A stretch of DNA of 64,000 nt, taken from the NCBI RefSeq assembly GCF_025024155.1, contig NW_026251718.1, positions 236,001 to 300,000 on the forward strand, written 5' to 3'. The DNA comes from Gamsiella multidivaricata (taxonomy: Eukaryota > Mortierellomycota > Mortierellomycetes > Mortierellales > Mortierellaceae). The notes under the pieces were generated by a model, which saw nothing but the letters and a program-made list of their open reading frames with translations, was not told the origin of the DNA and did no database searches. Of the stretch, positions 46,614 through 58,527 are shown piece by piece (position 1 is the first letter of the stretch; the number at the start of each line of letters is the position of its first letter). The position numbers and the translations under genes are program-made.

Positions 46614-47451
46614 GTAAGTCGTCCTTACAATTTGCTTTCATCCTTCTTTTTCATGCCTATTGTTACGGTAGAGAGTTTTTTCTGGTCAAGCATTTTTTTT
46701 TTTTTACCCTGAGAGGGATGCCTTTTTTGGTGGCAACATTCGTTTTCTATGGCTACCCGAGTTGCATCCTGACAGCATAGAACCAGATGAGATGAAAGAC
46801 GTCAGCCAAAAACGACTTCAACAAACCACTCTCTCTCCTGTTGGACCCACTGGACCTCCTTCATCCTTGCTGATCAGGACAGAAAAAGAAAATGGTGGCG
46901 AAGTAAATATGGGAAAGTTGCAGGACACCATTGGACCAGACAGGATGTGCAAAGAATGGAAGTGGACCATGGATCACACACGACAGGAGTTTGATGACCG
47001 TGAGGGGGGTGCATAAGAGGAGGGTGTAGCTGACGATGACCTTGGTGGGGAACAGGTCTGATCTGCGTTTCTCTTTTTTTTTTTTTTTTTTTTCTTTTTT
47101 GTTCTGTTTTCTGCTTGAGAGTATTGAGTCCCGATACCACCATTGCCATCACCAAAGAAGGACCAGTTCAATGTTTCATGTTTGCTATTGCTACATGTTC
47201 ATAATATTCATTCGTATTCATGCGCTGTTGAGTGTGGATTAGGGAACAGTGGCGATGGTTCTTTTGTTCTCCCTTCCTCTTGTTCCGACCTTGCATAACC
47301 ACCTCAACTCTCTGTGTCTTCATTTCTCCCCCCTTTTATGTTGCTCCCCCTTTTTTCTGATTCTGAACGCAAAGATCCGTTACTGACATCCAACCATTCG
47401 TCCTGTCTTCTCATCGCCATCTAGATCTCTTTCTTGGCCAACAACTCCTAG
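46614..47451 (+). other. Probable 838-bp intron in the 5' UTR of the G3BP-like gene
   Basis: The segment starts GTAAGTCG and ends CTCCTAG, is T-rich (including a T17 run near 47077-47093), and contains no protein-coding signal. It links a TATA-proximal leader to the region just before the ATG at 47509. This is inferred from splice consensus only. Confidence 0.45.
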
Positions 47452-47508
47452 AGTCTCCCTCTCTTTCGCTGTATATATATATATAATATCTTAAAAAAAA
47501 AGATCACA

Positions 47509-49296
47509 ATGACCGCCACTACCGCAAACTCCACCGCCCCCGCCAATGGCGAGCCCGCCGCTAACTCGCACGAGGTCGGCATGATGTTCGTCCACGAGTA
47601 CTACACCTTCTTGAACAAGGAACCCAGCCGTCTCCACTGCTTCTACAATAAACAATCGACCATGAGCCATGGCATTCAGGGTGAGGAGCCCCATATTTGC
47701 CACGGTCAACAGGCAAGTTGCTAGCATCAATGCTATCGGATGGGATGAGGCGTCCAAAGAGGGTGTGGTTTGCGGTGCTGATTGATCAAGTATAGAATCA
47801 AGCAGCTTCATCCAGACCAGTGCTCCCATGCGTCGCATGTGTTCCTGCATGTATACAGGAATACGATTTTCTTTTTACTTTGGTGGCCGATGCCGGGCCT
47901 ACACAAATTGCTAACGATCTATTTCATGGCCCTCCTTCCATAACAATAGAGCATCCACGCCAAGATTCTTGAACTCGACTTCGAAGACTGCAAGGTTTTG
48001 GTCAGCAATGTCGACAGCCAGAGCTCCCTGAACGGCGGAATCATGGTCCAGGTCCTAGGCGAAATGTCCAACAAGGGTGGTCCCTCGCAGAAATTCGTCC
48101 AGACCTTCTTCCTGGCCGAGCAACCCAAGGGATATTATGTCCTGAATGATATCTTCCGCTACCTCAAAGACGACAATGAGATCGAGGTCGAAGTTGCGGC
48201 GGAGGAGGCTATTATTATCGAAAGTGACGAGGCGAACTTGATCGAGGTCGCCCTCGCCCCTGTACCCATCGAGGAAGCTGCGGTCTGTGAGGTGGAGGTC
48301 CTCACCATTGCTGTTCCAGTCGAGGCTACTGAACCCATCGAGACTGCTGAACCCACCGAGACTGTTGAGCCCACCGAGACTGCCATTCCCATCGAGATCC
48401 CTGCTGCCGAGCCTGTCGAGGAAAAGAAGCCTGTTATTGAGGAGAAGAAGCATGTTGAAAAGAAGGCCGAGCACAAGAGGCACGACAAGAAGACTGAGAA
48501 GAAGGACGCCAGGAAGGAAGACAGCAAGGATGCCAAGAAGGACGCTAAGAAGGATATCAAGAAGGAGGCTGAGCCCGCAGAGAAGCCAAAGACACCTGAA
48601 CCTTCCAAAAAGCAGAACGGTGCTGCCACCACCACTGCCGCTGCGTCTGAGATCGAGGCCGCGCCTGCTCCTACTGCTGCTGCCCCAGTCGAAACACCCG
48701 CGCCTACTCCCGCTCCCGCTCCAGTTGAGCCCTCCAAGCCCAAGACCTGGGCCAACTTGGCTGCCATCAACTCGAACCAGTGGGGAGCCCATGTCGCTCC
48801 TGCTAAAGGATCTTCCATCAACGTCTCCCAGCCCACTCCCAAGCCCCAGGCTGCTCAGCCTACCCAGAATAGGCCCCAGGGACAGAGACATAGCGGACGG
48901 GAGGAGGTCCATGGAATCTATGTCAAGAACATCACTGATAAGATGAGCTTGGATCAGTTGCGCGAGGCATTTAATCAATTTGGACCCGTCAAGAATGTCG
49001 AGCGGACTTCCAAGAGAAACTGTGCCTATGTCGATTTTGAATCCGTGGAGGCTGTCCAGGCAGCTTTGAAGCAGAACAAGGTCAACGTTGGCTCCGAGAT
49101 TGTTTTGGCAGAGGAGCGCCGTCCTAGCCGTAATGTGTTCCAGAATAGTGGCCGTCCCTTTCACTATCAGAATGGCTCAAACGGCCATCAGGGCCCCCAG
49201 GGGGGAAACCGTGGTCGTCCCTCCCGTGGAGGTTTCCAGGATCGCAAGCCCATCCAGAGACCTGAGAAGGTACCTCCCACCGTTGCTGTGAACTAA
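47509..49296 (+). CDS. G3BP-like stress-granule protein (NTF2 domain + RRM)
   Basis: Proteins of this build bind RNA, nucleate stress granules and in yeast (Bre5) serve as a deubiquitinase cofactor. Exons 47509-47712 and 47950-49296 give 516 residues. The NTF2 domain covers about 20-150: SHEVGMMFVHEYYTFLNKEP, MSHGIQGEEPHICHGQQ, SIHAKILELDFEDCKVLVSN and FVQTFFLAEQPKGYYVLNDI. A long Glu/Pro/Thr then Lys-rich segment follows (about 165-380). The RRM at about 387-460 has RNP2 GIYVKNI and RNP1 NCAYVDFE. The tail is Arg/Gly/Asn-rich. The coding intron uses a GC donor (CAG|GCAAGT at 47713); no GT site keeps the frame. Fungal relatives include S. pombe Nxt3. Confidence 0.94.
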
Positions 49297-49638
49297 GGAC
49301 TGAAAAAGAGGAAGAAAAGAAAACCAGAGAAAGCATCATTGTACAATTCCCCACCATCCAATCCCTTTACCCTTCTTTTACCGTCTGCATCTTGTTAAAA
49401 AAGTGTCTGTTTATGTTCATGTATTTTGTTCATTTGTTTCTCCTTTGCTGTTACTCCTGTCAATTCTTTATTCCTCGCAGAAGAACATATGTATTTGTCC
49501 TTATTTTTCTTGCAACATCTTGTATAATCAAATCTGCAGCATGAATTCACATAAGCACTCGTAAATAAAGAATCAGATTGTTTTTTATTTGAAAAAAGAG
49601 TATCTTTATTGTCCTCTTATTTTGTTTCGCCTGAATGC
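49297..49638. terminator. Convergent 3' region between the G3BP-like gene and PSMD5
   Basis: 342 bp of T-rich sequence between two genes transcribed toward each other. AATAAA at 49564-49569 is a candidate poly(A) signal for the plus-strand gene. TTTATT at about 49606-49611 reads AATAAA on the minus strand and suits PSMD5. Confidence 0.5.
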
Positions 49639-52150
49639 CTAAGCGGCCATGTCCTGGATGGCGACAGTTGCTGTGGCACGCTGATAGAAAGGACCCTGGC
49701 GACGAATCAAGTCCAGACGAGTGGCCTGCTCCATCGTCAAAAGTTCAATGTTGGAGGTGTTCTTCACTTCATGGAAGGTCTTGAGCATTGCCTCGATCAC
49801 CTGGTGTTTGGCCACCTATTAAGGATTTGAGAGCATTAGTCAGTGTCATTAAAAAAAAATCGTGAACATCGGTTTGGTTTGGTCATAGCGGCCGTGGCAC
49901 CTTTTGAGAGTGTGATAGCCCAGCATTTCGTTCCCAGAGAAACGTGATGAAGTCCCGTTGCAAGCCCATTTTCTTAAAAAAAAAAAAAAAAGGTAAAATA
50001 TTAGCCATCTTAATAAATTACGGAAAGGACAGAAGCAGATCCGTCGTCATGACTTACCTGTACTGCAAAAGGGTAGCGCGCCAGAACTATCATCGCCGAC
50101 AATGCGGCCAGCGACAGCTCGACTGTTTGAGACTTTGCGGAAACGAGTAGGCGCAAGATGAACGGACTCTGTCCTGGTCCATCCATCTTATCGTATAATC
50201 CCGCAACGATCCTTTCAGTCTCAGGAGAAGGATCGGGGCTAAATCGAAGAAAGAAGAGAACAATACATCAGTTAACATGGACACCATGATGCAGTCAACG
50301 TTTGCGGACAAAATTATTTGAGGTCAAAGTAGATTCCAGCCTTTACCTGCAAGCCAAGATCTGGGCAAAGGAGTGATACCATGCCACCTTGGAGTCTCTG
50401 GGTAGCAGGCTGAGTCGATCAATAAACGCTTCAGCGCAATGGCTCTGAGAGAACCACTCTACATTCTGAACATTGCCGCCGATTAGTCCCATAGAAGCCA
50501 TTGCTTCGATCTAAAAAACCAAACACGCAAAATAAATAAAAAAGGTCGAGGAAATATAAGCAGATTGAAATACAGATGGAGCCGTGAATTCATATTGTTG
50601 AACTTAAAGAGCTCTTGATCACCTTCAAGGTCTCATCGGGTTCAAAGTCATCATCGCCAATCATGAGCCGTTCGAGCTGCGATAGGATCTGATACCTCAT
50701 ATCCAGAGTTACGAAATCGACCTTGTCGGACGCACCCAGTTTGCCATACAGTTTGGCAATCGCATTCATGCCCAGGTGATCCTCATTGGTTTCATCTTGC
50801 ACCACAGCCGCTATCCGAGTCAAGATGCCTGAAGAATCCAAGAACTCGCTGCCTGCTGTTGTCGCACCAAGCTATACGATGAAAACAAAGTGAGTAGAAA
50901 AGTGAGATATGAGGCTTGATCATTCGGAGTAATCGACGACCGACCGATTGCTGGATACTAACCTCAGATAGGATCTCAATGATATTGAATCGGGTCAAAA
51001 TATCTGTTGCACTGAGTCCAGTCTTGAGTGCGTCCAGCAGACCAGCGGCTTCCAGAACAGCCAATGACTCGTGTGACCGCCCCGCCAATTCCGTCAATGC
51101 CTCAATCATCCGTAGCTGTACGAGCGAACTTCTAGTGAACATTCAAGGCGAAAAAAAGAAAAGGTCTGCATGGTGAGTGATATGAATATCCTATATAGCG
51201 ACTGGAAGCAAAAACGTCAATGAAAGAATGTGACCGAAAATCAATACCTGGAATGGACAAGATCTCGAATCATAGACAGTGATGCGTCAGACTTGATAAC
51301 TTCCTCGAGCCGCTCCTGGTCATTGCAGATCTAAATGTACGGGGGAGGAAGGAGGGGCGAAAAACAGACGGTTGAGTAAGATGTACGTATGAAGTGCTGT
51401 TGGGAGCTACGAATCCTGAAAAGCAGAGGTCCGTTACCTTCAGTAGCGTCTGTTTCGATCGTTCAGCAATTGAGATGTTGTCTGAGGCAATGCCCTCCAC
51501 CGATGCTTTAAAGACATCCGATGTCAGCTATCATTACGCACCGCAGCAATGACATCTTGTTAGTGAAAATGAATCATAGCACTATAAAAAATCATTTTCG
51601 CTGCTATCCTGCGCCCATTGGGCGTTCTTACGATCGATCGTAGAACAGAAAGATCCTCCTTGGCGACCTTATCAACCTGAGATAATCCCAGGATATGCAC
51701 TTTAGGAGAAGGCGAGCTCAGTGCTTGTAGGAGCGCCCCGGACATGAGTGGATCCTGAACAATTGTGGAGTATGGCTGCTGCGAAAGAAGCGACTCTAAT
51801 ACGTTGCAAGTCCGGTCGATCATGAATTCGGTTTCGTCACCATGATCTGTTTGTAAGAGCTGGAAAAAGTGGGCCAAAGGAATGGATTCCAGAATCCGTT
51901 GTGTGACCTCGGCAGAGTTCGTTCCTGGAGGAGATAGAGATTAATGAATGTCGGTAAAGGCACAATGGAGTGAGCTCGAAGGCACATGGTGTTCAAGATG
52001 CATGACCTCACCTTGTAGGGCATGGTTTAAGACAAGGAGGGCGTCGTTGATGGCAAGTGGGTCGGTCAGCGAAGTGAATGTCGAGATGATCGCTTCGAGC
52101 TGAGAGGGGTTCGAAGAGTTGTTAGCAGTAGGGGCATCAACAGAGGGCAT
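49639..52150 (-). CDS. PSMD5: 26S proteasome assembly chaperone PSMD5/S5b (HEAT/ARM repeats)
   Basis: PSMD5 (yeast Hsm3) holds Rpt subunits during assembly of the 19S base. About ten short exons are read on the minus strand, starting MPSVDAPTANNSSNPSQLEA and ending VAIQDMAA. Helical repeats are clear throughout: LAHFFQLLQTDHGDETEFMI, SSLVQLRMIEALTELAGRSH, LEAAGLLDALKTGLSATDIL, LGATTAGSEFLDSSGILTRI and LSLAALSAMIVLARYPF. The phrases WYHSFAQILACSPDP and LLTMEQATRLDLIRRQGPFY resemble the C-terminal part of PSMD5. Total length is close to the usual 500 residues. I placed only some exon borders (exon 1 ends at 52012 in phase 1; exon 2 begins at 51926), so internal joins should be checked. One intron carries an A14 run near 49978-49991. 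Confidence 0.85.
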
Positions 52151-52461
52151 GGTGAATAGTCGTGGTGGTTAAAGTCGAGAGGAATGAGAAGAGGTCAAGA
52201 GAACAAAGCGAACCTTATGCCACAGGATCTGTGCTGTGCGTGTGGGCGTGTACGCGTACATGACGCGCGTCGCGTCGCGTGTCAGACAACAAACATCATT
52301 TACAAACAAACTGCTCCAGACGGCAGAAAATAAACAGGGCATTTTTTTTTATATTTTGGTATGGTATGGTATGGCATGTGTAGAACTCGCTTCTCATGTT
52401 CTTCTCTTGCTAGTGTATCCAACTCCGTGGGTAAGAGACCATTGGTCCTGAAAACGACATC

Positions 52462-53547
52462 TTATTCGACATGTGTGGCCTCGGTATTAGCGAAGAACTT
52501 TGCAATGTCTGCCTCAAAAAGATCATGGGCCAGCACACCGTCCTCATCGAACCAGTAGCGGAATGCTGTCGAGAACTGCTGGTGGGTTGATTTCTTTGTC
52601 GTTGAGGACGCAGTCTTACCAGAGAACTCCATGTGGATTTCGAGATCATAGTAAGGGCTGTAATGCTTGACATTAGAGCCCACGGAGATCGTCTGCGTGC
52701 CATTCTGCGTCAAGATGGAAAAATAAAGAAAGCGCACTTAGTAAAAGGCGCACGAAAAAAATTAAACATTTCCAATGACCGCAGAGCGAAAAAAACGCCG
52801 CAGAAAGAGAAAGAGAGCTTACAGCGGTGGTTTTGGTTCCTGAAAAGATGGTGTCCCTCTCGACGAAATATGCGTAGGCCATCATGAGGGCATTGAACAG
52901 GTAATAGCTAAAGATGAAAGGGGTCAAGAGCATCCGTGTTAGCATGATCACCGGACGATAAAACGCAGGTGCAGTCGATCTGAACGACAATTGGTTTATC
53001 ATTCTTACAGAACAACGCTGACCAGGGTCCAGAACTTTGTTGCTGGCAGCTCAAATGGGTGAATATATCCATAGTACGATCCTGCGGCAGCGAAGGCACA
53101 TCCCAGATATCCGAGAACCAGTTTGGTATCCGTATGCCTGTGACTCTGTTTGTATCCTCCCTTCGATTCGAGGTACTATATTAAAATATTGGGGCAATGG
53201 ATCAATTGAATTAGGAGGTCGTTGACGTGGCGACAACAGAGCCGGAGTTGCATTGATTTGTCACACAGGACAGACAGCGCAGAACTCACTGCTGCCTTCG
53301 TACCTCCTTGAGTGCTTCATCGCAAGCGTTCTTGAGGTCAGCCAGACTGGAGTTGTCGACCTTGATGGCACGAGCTATGGGACAATGCGTGATGAGAAAC
53401 AAGAAAGAGCGTTAGACCTGAAGAACCCTTCCAATGAGCGAGGTCTTCCCTCTGGCGCGGCTGTGTAATGAAGCGAGGACGCGTGGTCAGAGGCCAAAGT
53501 CGGAAGGAAAAGAGGCGGGGCAACTCACTGTTTATTTCCGAGGTCAT
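52462..53547 (-). CDS. SPC2: Signal peptidase complex subunit 2 (SPCS2/Spc2)
   Basis: Spc2 is a non-catalytic subunit of the ER signal peptidase and helps couple it to the translocon. Exon 1 (53529-53547) encodes MTSEIN plus one base. Four more exons encode TRAIKVDNSSLADLKNACDE, YLESKGGYKQSHRHTDTKLV, YYLFNALMMAYAYFVERDTI and NGTQTISVGSNVKHYSPYYD. The chain is about 200 residues. Two membrane segments sit close together, as the family requires (LGYLGCAFAAAGSYYGYI and FWTLVSVVLYYLFNALMMAY), with both ends cytosolic. The C-terminal domain ends FDEDGVLAHDLFEADIAKFF. The gene lies 312 bp upstream of the PSMD5 start on the same strand. Confidence 0.93.
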
Positions 53548-53975
53548 GATGGCGATGTCAGTATGTGATGGGTGTATACAAGCCGGGAAAGAAGAAAGGG
53601 CGATGCAGACAGGCGACTGGGATGGAAGGAATCAAGAGATGCGCAGGGATCCCACAGACTGGGCGATAAAAGTCCGCTGCGATGGCTTGGGAGGTTATGT
53701 GCGGTGGAATTATTATGAATAAAGTTTGAATTATTACTGTTGAAATTCATGCTATCTCAATGCAATTAGCTTTATAATCGAGGATAGTGTTAAGTCTTCA
53801 CACCACTAGTTAAGTGGTATACAAATGACAATTGGAAAATGAACGCACGCACGACGTTCTTCCTTCTTCACGCACTTTTCCACCTTCACAGCATTCGTTC
53901 AACCCCGTCGTTGTCTCCATTTCACATTGCCATCGACAACATCAACACTACACTACTATAACATGGCCATAGAGG
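53548..53975. promoter_or_regulatory. Divergent promoter region between SPC2 and the SMG6-like gene
   Basis: 428 bp between two start codons in opposite directions. The right half is AT-rich, then becomes the C-rich leader of the plus-strand gene. No clear TATA box was seen. Confidence 0.45.
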
Positions 53976-56900
53976 ATGTCAAGTTCCACCAGTCAACTCT
54001 CTCCTGAACATCACATCCAGATTGTGCGACAGCTTTATTTGTAAGAAACGAGCACTTGGACATCCAAACCAAGAGTAGAGCACCTATCACAATGTGGTTT
54101 TCCATACTCTTTTTTTTTTTTTTTTTTTTTTTTCTTTAGTGTCAAAACCGCCTCTGTTTGCCGACCTTCCTGACTAACCAGCTCGTTTGTATCGATCCTC
54201 GCTGTTTCTAGAGATGCCACCCTCATTGAACAAACTATCCAGCAGCATGTAGAGGCCAACAAGGTCGGATATCGATCCAGCAACTCTTCGCATCCCTCTT
54301 CGCTCGCCAGTGAGCGACGCTTGAACCTGTCCGATACTTCTTCAACCTCTTCAAGTCATCGCAGGCAAGCATCAGCTTCTCCTCAGAACCAAAGACGCGG
54401 CGGTCGACAGCAGCAGCCACCACAGCAGGAAGAGCAGGGCTTCCAAGTGCCTCCTTCATCCCATTTTCGTTCCAGCCATGAAGAATTGACCTTCCTAAGA
54501 GACAGGTATACCTTCAAGGATATGCTGGGAACAATGGATGTCTCTTACGTACGCATGCCTTCTCTAACTCGGAATGTCTTATCTCCATCAATTCATTTGA
54601 AATCAATGCTACTGCACGCTAGTCTCAAGGACGTCTACGAGGTTGTGTTGCTCGAAGATTTGGTTACCGCAGTCGAAAAATCGGTTGATGAGCGCCTCTG
54701 GAGGCACGTATTCTATACACCCATCGAGGAACTGCGGGCTGAGCTGAGAAAGGTGAGTAATGAAAAAGTGCTCACGAAGGACTGGTTATATCTTTTTTTT
54801 CAGCCGCAGTGCAGTGTCTCTAACCATTTTTAAATAAAATCGCGCAATGTCAACAACAGCTCGATAAGAGCAGTAGTCGTCGCCAGGAGATCATGGACGA
54901 GCTCAGCAAATTGTTGGACAAAGGGACAGGGTTCTATCATGAAATGATCACGGCCTTGCGTTGTGAACATGATCTCGACCTGAGCACCGTTGCAGTAGAG
55001 GTACTCCAGTCTGAGGCAGGGGCCACTAAGAGCAAATTGATGACAGCCAGTGAAATTAAGCCCTCACAGAGTCGCAGCAAGAGTGGTCGCAGTCGCCAGC
55101 AGTCGAGAACAAAAGAAGAGCCGCCCGGACCGATCTACTCGACCGAGGCGATTGCGAGCTGCATCCAAAAATGTTTCATTTATCTGGGAGACTTGGCACG
55201 ATACAGAACCAACATCCGTCTGGAGACTCAGGCCACGCTGGCAACTGCGCATCACTCTGGAACAAACCAAAACGCGCCGCCCATTAAACCCTCTGCATCG
55301 GATTGGCAGGCCGCGCACAGGTTCTATAAGCGGGCGATCCAAACATTCCCGGACAGTGGGAAACCGTATGGTCAGCTGGCGATCCTTGCTTCGTATGCCA
55401 ACGATGACCTGGATGCGCTGTATTGGTACACTCTCAGGTAAGGTTTTTTCCTGGGGATAAAAGGGCGTCGCACAAATGACTCGAAGACGGATTACTAATC
55501 ACTGTAGCTTTGTAATCTTTCTCCTGTTATAGCTTGGGAACAAAATACCCATCGATCGTAGTGCGAGACAATCTAAAGGTATTTTTCTCTCGATACCAGA
55601 ATCGAGTCAAGGACTTGCTATCCTCCATATGTCTGGCCGTTGACAATCCGACCGACGCCATGAGCACGGATGAGGACACGGGTAGTCCCCGGGTAGCCAA
55701 CCGTACTTCAGCGCAGCAGTTGGCCATGACAAGATGTGACCTAAATGTATTGTTTATCAAAATTCAGATGGACCTCTTTGCACCTCACCTCGACAGGTAT
55801 GCATCTCCCAGCTACGAAGATATGTTGGTCGTGCTGTCATGAACCTGAAGAATGCTCACATGTACTAACCTTATTATATTGCATTGGTCACTTTTAGTAT
55901 CACTTTCAGCAACTCGACTCTCATGGGTGTTTTCAATCAAAAGCTACAGTCCAGACTGAACAAGGAAGGATCTGAGGAAAGCATTCTGAAGATGATCGTT
56001 TCGATGATCTTTGTTGTGTATGATCTTCATGCGCGAACGAATCTGTCATCATTTGCGACCGAGTCAACGACAAAGGAGGGCGCAATGGGGTTGAAGCAGG
56101 CACAGCGAGCTGGACTCGTCTATTTATTAGGGATGGTTACTGTCGTGTTGAATCGCCAGTTGTCTATAGTGAGTCGCGAGGGGCCAATGCGCTCTCCCTT
56201 GAATCAGGATCTGCTCTTGCCCATCCATCTTTTGATCGAATTCTGGATATCTCACTGGGACCAAGTATGGGGGATGATCCGTCTGGAAGAGAAATGGGCA
56301 GGCATATCCAGTCGCTCCGACCTCTCGCTCAAAACGACCACGGTGGCGTTTTTCCGATCCCTTGTCAGCCTGATCAATATTGCCCACTCTCAGGACCAAA
56401 GACGCCCCAGCTCGGACGATATTTCGCAACAGGCACTCAGTCTTTTACAGCAGGACCGCGACCATCACTATGGACTCATGCCCTTCCGTCGATTCCATTG
56501 TCAGCTATCGGTGCAATTTGATGTTGTCGAGAACCCGGAGGAGACGAGGTTGTATCGACTACTGTTCTTCGCCGACAAGGTCATCCAAGCGAGCGAAGGC
56601 ATCCGCGGAACAGTTGTTGAGTTGACTTTAGAGCCACTGTCTGATGAGGATGGGACAGGAGCCACTCAGTACAGGCTGCTGGATGCTGAGTATAAGGTAA
56701 TTATTGCATTAAAGGCACGAAGAAGGGACTCATCGAAATGCAAATGGCTGACATAATACTTATTATCTTGTGCATGTAGCGTTTGCTTCGCGAACGGGGA
56801 TCAAAGGCTCTGGCGTCCCATTGGCTTCAGGATCAGGTGTCCTCGCTACAAAAGGGCCTGGAGAGCACGGAGCGTAAGAGTGCGCACTCCAGTCGTCAGG

Positions 56901-57886
56901 ACGGACAGCAAGTCAAGAGGGAAAACTCGCGGAGCAGAGCACTCATTCCTATATCGGCCCTTCCTGGAACAGTGAAGCTTCCTCTGACTGGCCAAACACG
57001 ACTAACGGATCACTATCAACGAGGTGCGCCGAAATTTAACGTACCGGGAGTGGCACAGCGTGGACGTTCTGCCGCCGAAAAAAGTGCTGCCACTGGTTCT
57101 TTACAGTCCAAGGGTCAGTTCGACAAACACGCGGCGCCTCACTGGACCTGCGTCGTGGACTTTTCTGTGCTCGTCTGGAGTCTGACGGAGATCAAGACGT
57201 TATTGGACCATCGTCGATGTCTCATTATCGTGCCCCTGGACGTTATTGACCGACTTGATCATGCCAAGAAGGGTCAGGAAAAGGAGAATCAGAAGGCGAG
57301 AGAGGCCATTCGGTTCCTGGATGACCGGCTGAATCTCACTCGCTGGGGCATGTCAGAACCATTGCTTGTGGGACAGAACGTCAAGGACAGTCTCGCACGC
57401 TGGAGTGAAGCCGTGCCCTTTTTGGTGGATGAAGTCGAGGCCCCTGCAGGGACAAGCGGTGCCGTCAAGGTAGAGCAGGATGGTGATGCGGATATGGACG
57501 AGACACCATCTTTGACAGATCCAAAGAGTGCAGATACGAGACCTACTGATTATCAAACTGACAGCACTATGGAACACCACGGTCAAGAATCGAGGAAGCG
57601 CGGAAGAGATCCTGCACAATCCGAGGAGAATATCACAGAAGAAGAAGAAGAGGAGGAGGAGGAGGAGGAGGAGGAGGTCGAAGTTCGGAATGCCATGAAT
57701 GTGCCCAGAGTCTGGCGCCCTATCCTGGGAGCATGCCTCTTTATGTTACGGAAACGAGACGAGGCCCACCGGATCCCAGAAGAACGGTTCGTGCTGCTGA
57801 CAGAGGATCCGGACCTGGCCTACTACGCTGGATGGTTCAACATCCCGTCGAGCGCCATTCACGCTTGGAAGCACAACGGTCTTTAA
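53976..57886 (+). CDS. EST1/SMG6-like protein with C-terminal PIN domain
   Basis: Six exons (53976-54040, 54212-54752, 54860-55437, 55533-55796, 55898-56696, 56780-57886) join in frame to 1117 residues. An EST1-type 14-3-3-like TPR domain covers about 100-420: RDRYTFKDMLG, VDERLWRHVFYTPIEELRAE, CIQKCFIYLGDLARYRTNI, DWQAAHRFYKRAIQTFPDSG and YGQLAILASYANDDLDALYW. The adjoining EST1 helical region extends to about 750. The PIN domain lies at about 890-1117: CVVDFSVLVWSLTEI, IIVPLDVIDRLDHAKKGQEK, AREAIRFLDDRL and LLTEDPDLAYYAGWFNIP, interrupted by an acidic insertion (EEEEEE near residue 1040). This order matches SMG6, the endonuclease of nonsense-mediated decay. Acidic PIN residues are present, though the first reads VVDF rather than VVDTN. 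A telomere role as in Est1 is less likely. Confidence 0.9.
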
Positions 57887-57950
57887 TCTTTATGCACGTC
57901 AATAATAAAGAAGACCACTATCTCTCAATATTTTACGAGTGTATACATGT

Positions 57951-58527
57951 GAGTTGACCGGGCAACTCGGGTCAACTCATTCCGACCCAGAATAATGTCC
58001 ACTCAAATGACGGGAACAATTACACAAAGCGTGCAGAAATAAAATAAAAGGTCCACTCAAAACAAACGGCGCAAACGGCTTTTCTTCCCTGCTCGATCTC
58101 TGCACCTCTCGCCTCATGCAGCCATGCGAAGCATTGCACTATCTGCAGTTGAGACAGCCCTTTGCAAAGGGACCCAACAAATGTTATTCGGCTGTAATTA
58201 TCGCACACCATTGAGCAGTGAGGTTGAAAGAGGAGACATGCGCATTATCCTTCATCGAAGATATGGATCAAACCGTACCAGCACCATGTTCTGCCACTTC
58301 AAGGAGGCATGCATCAACGGAGCTACACTTACCCCAGACAAAGAAGACCAGGCTGATACTGAGCTTGGCGGTCCCTATGAAGGCGAATAAATGGAGCATG
58401 GAAGTGAATTGGGAGTGTAGGAGTGAGAAATGGGATGGATGATCCAGTCTGTCTTTATTTTTGGGCGCAGGCACCATTTGAGTTGACCCAGGCGTCATTT
58501 GAGTGGGTATTAAAGCCGATCAACTCA
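57951..58527 (+). mobile_element. 577-bp terminal-inverted-repeat element, copy A (non-autonomous)
   Basis: The left end reads GAGTTGACCGGGCAACTC, then GTCAACTCATT and CCACTCAAATGACG. The right end read on the other strand gives GAGTTGATCGG ... CCCACTCAAATGACG, so the ends are inverted repeats of roughly 35-60 bp with internal gaps. The left end itself contains GAGTTG/CAACTC palindromes. The interior has no transposase and only short frames. Almost the whole element recurs inverted at 61164-61695. I could not find a clear target-site duplication. MITE-like is the best description; its parent family is unknown. Confidence 0.65.

Noticed and set aside
48055..49164. 369-codon open frame on the minus strand
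   Set aside because: It is antisense to the G3BP-like coding region and arises from its repetitive Glu/Pro/Ala/Lys codons. The plus strand carries clear NTF2 and RRM motifs.
54547..54622. Possible intron GTACGC...GCTAG within exon 2 of the SMG6-like gene
   Set aside because: Removing it would shift the frame and meet a stop soon after. The segment is open in the main frame, so I kept it as coding.
58020..58498. Small frames present in both inverted repeats (also at 61217-61740)
   Set aside because: They are conserved because the DNA is duplicated. The frames are short, differ in length between copies and show no transposase motif.
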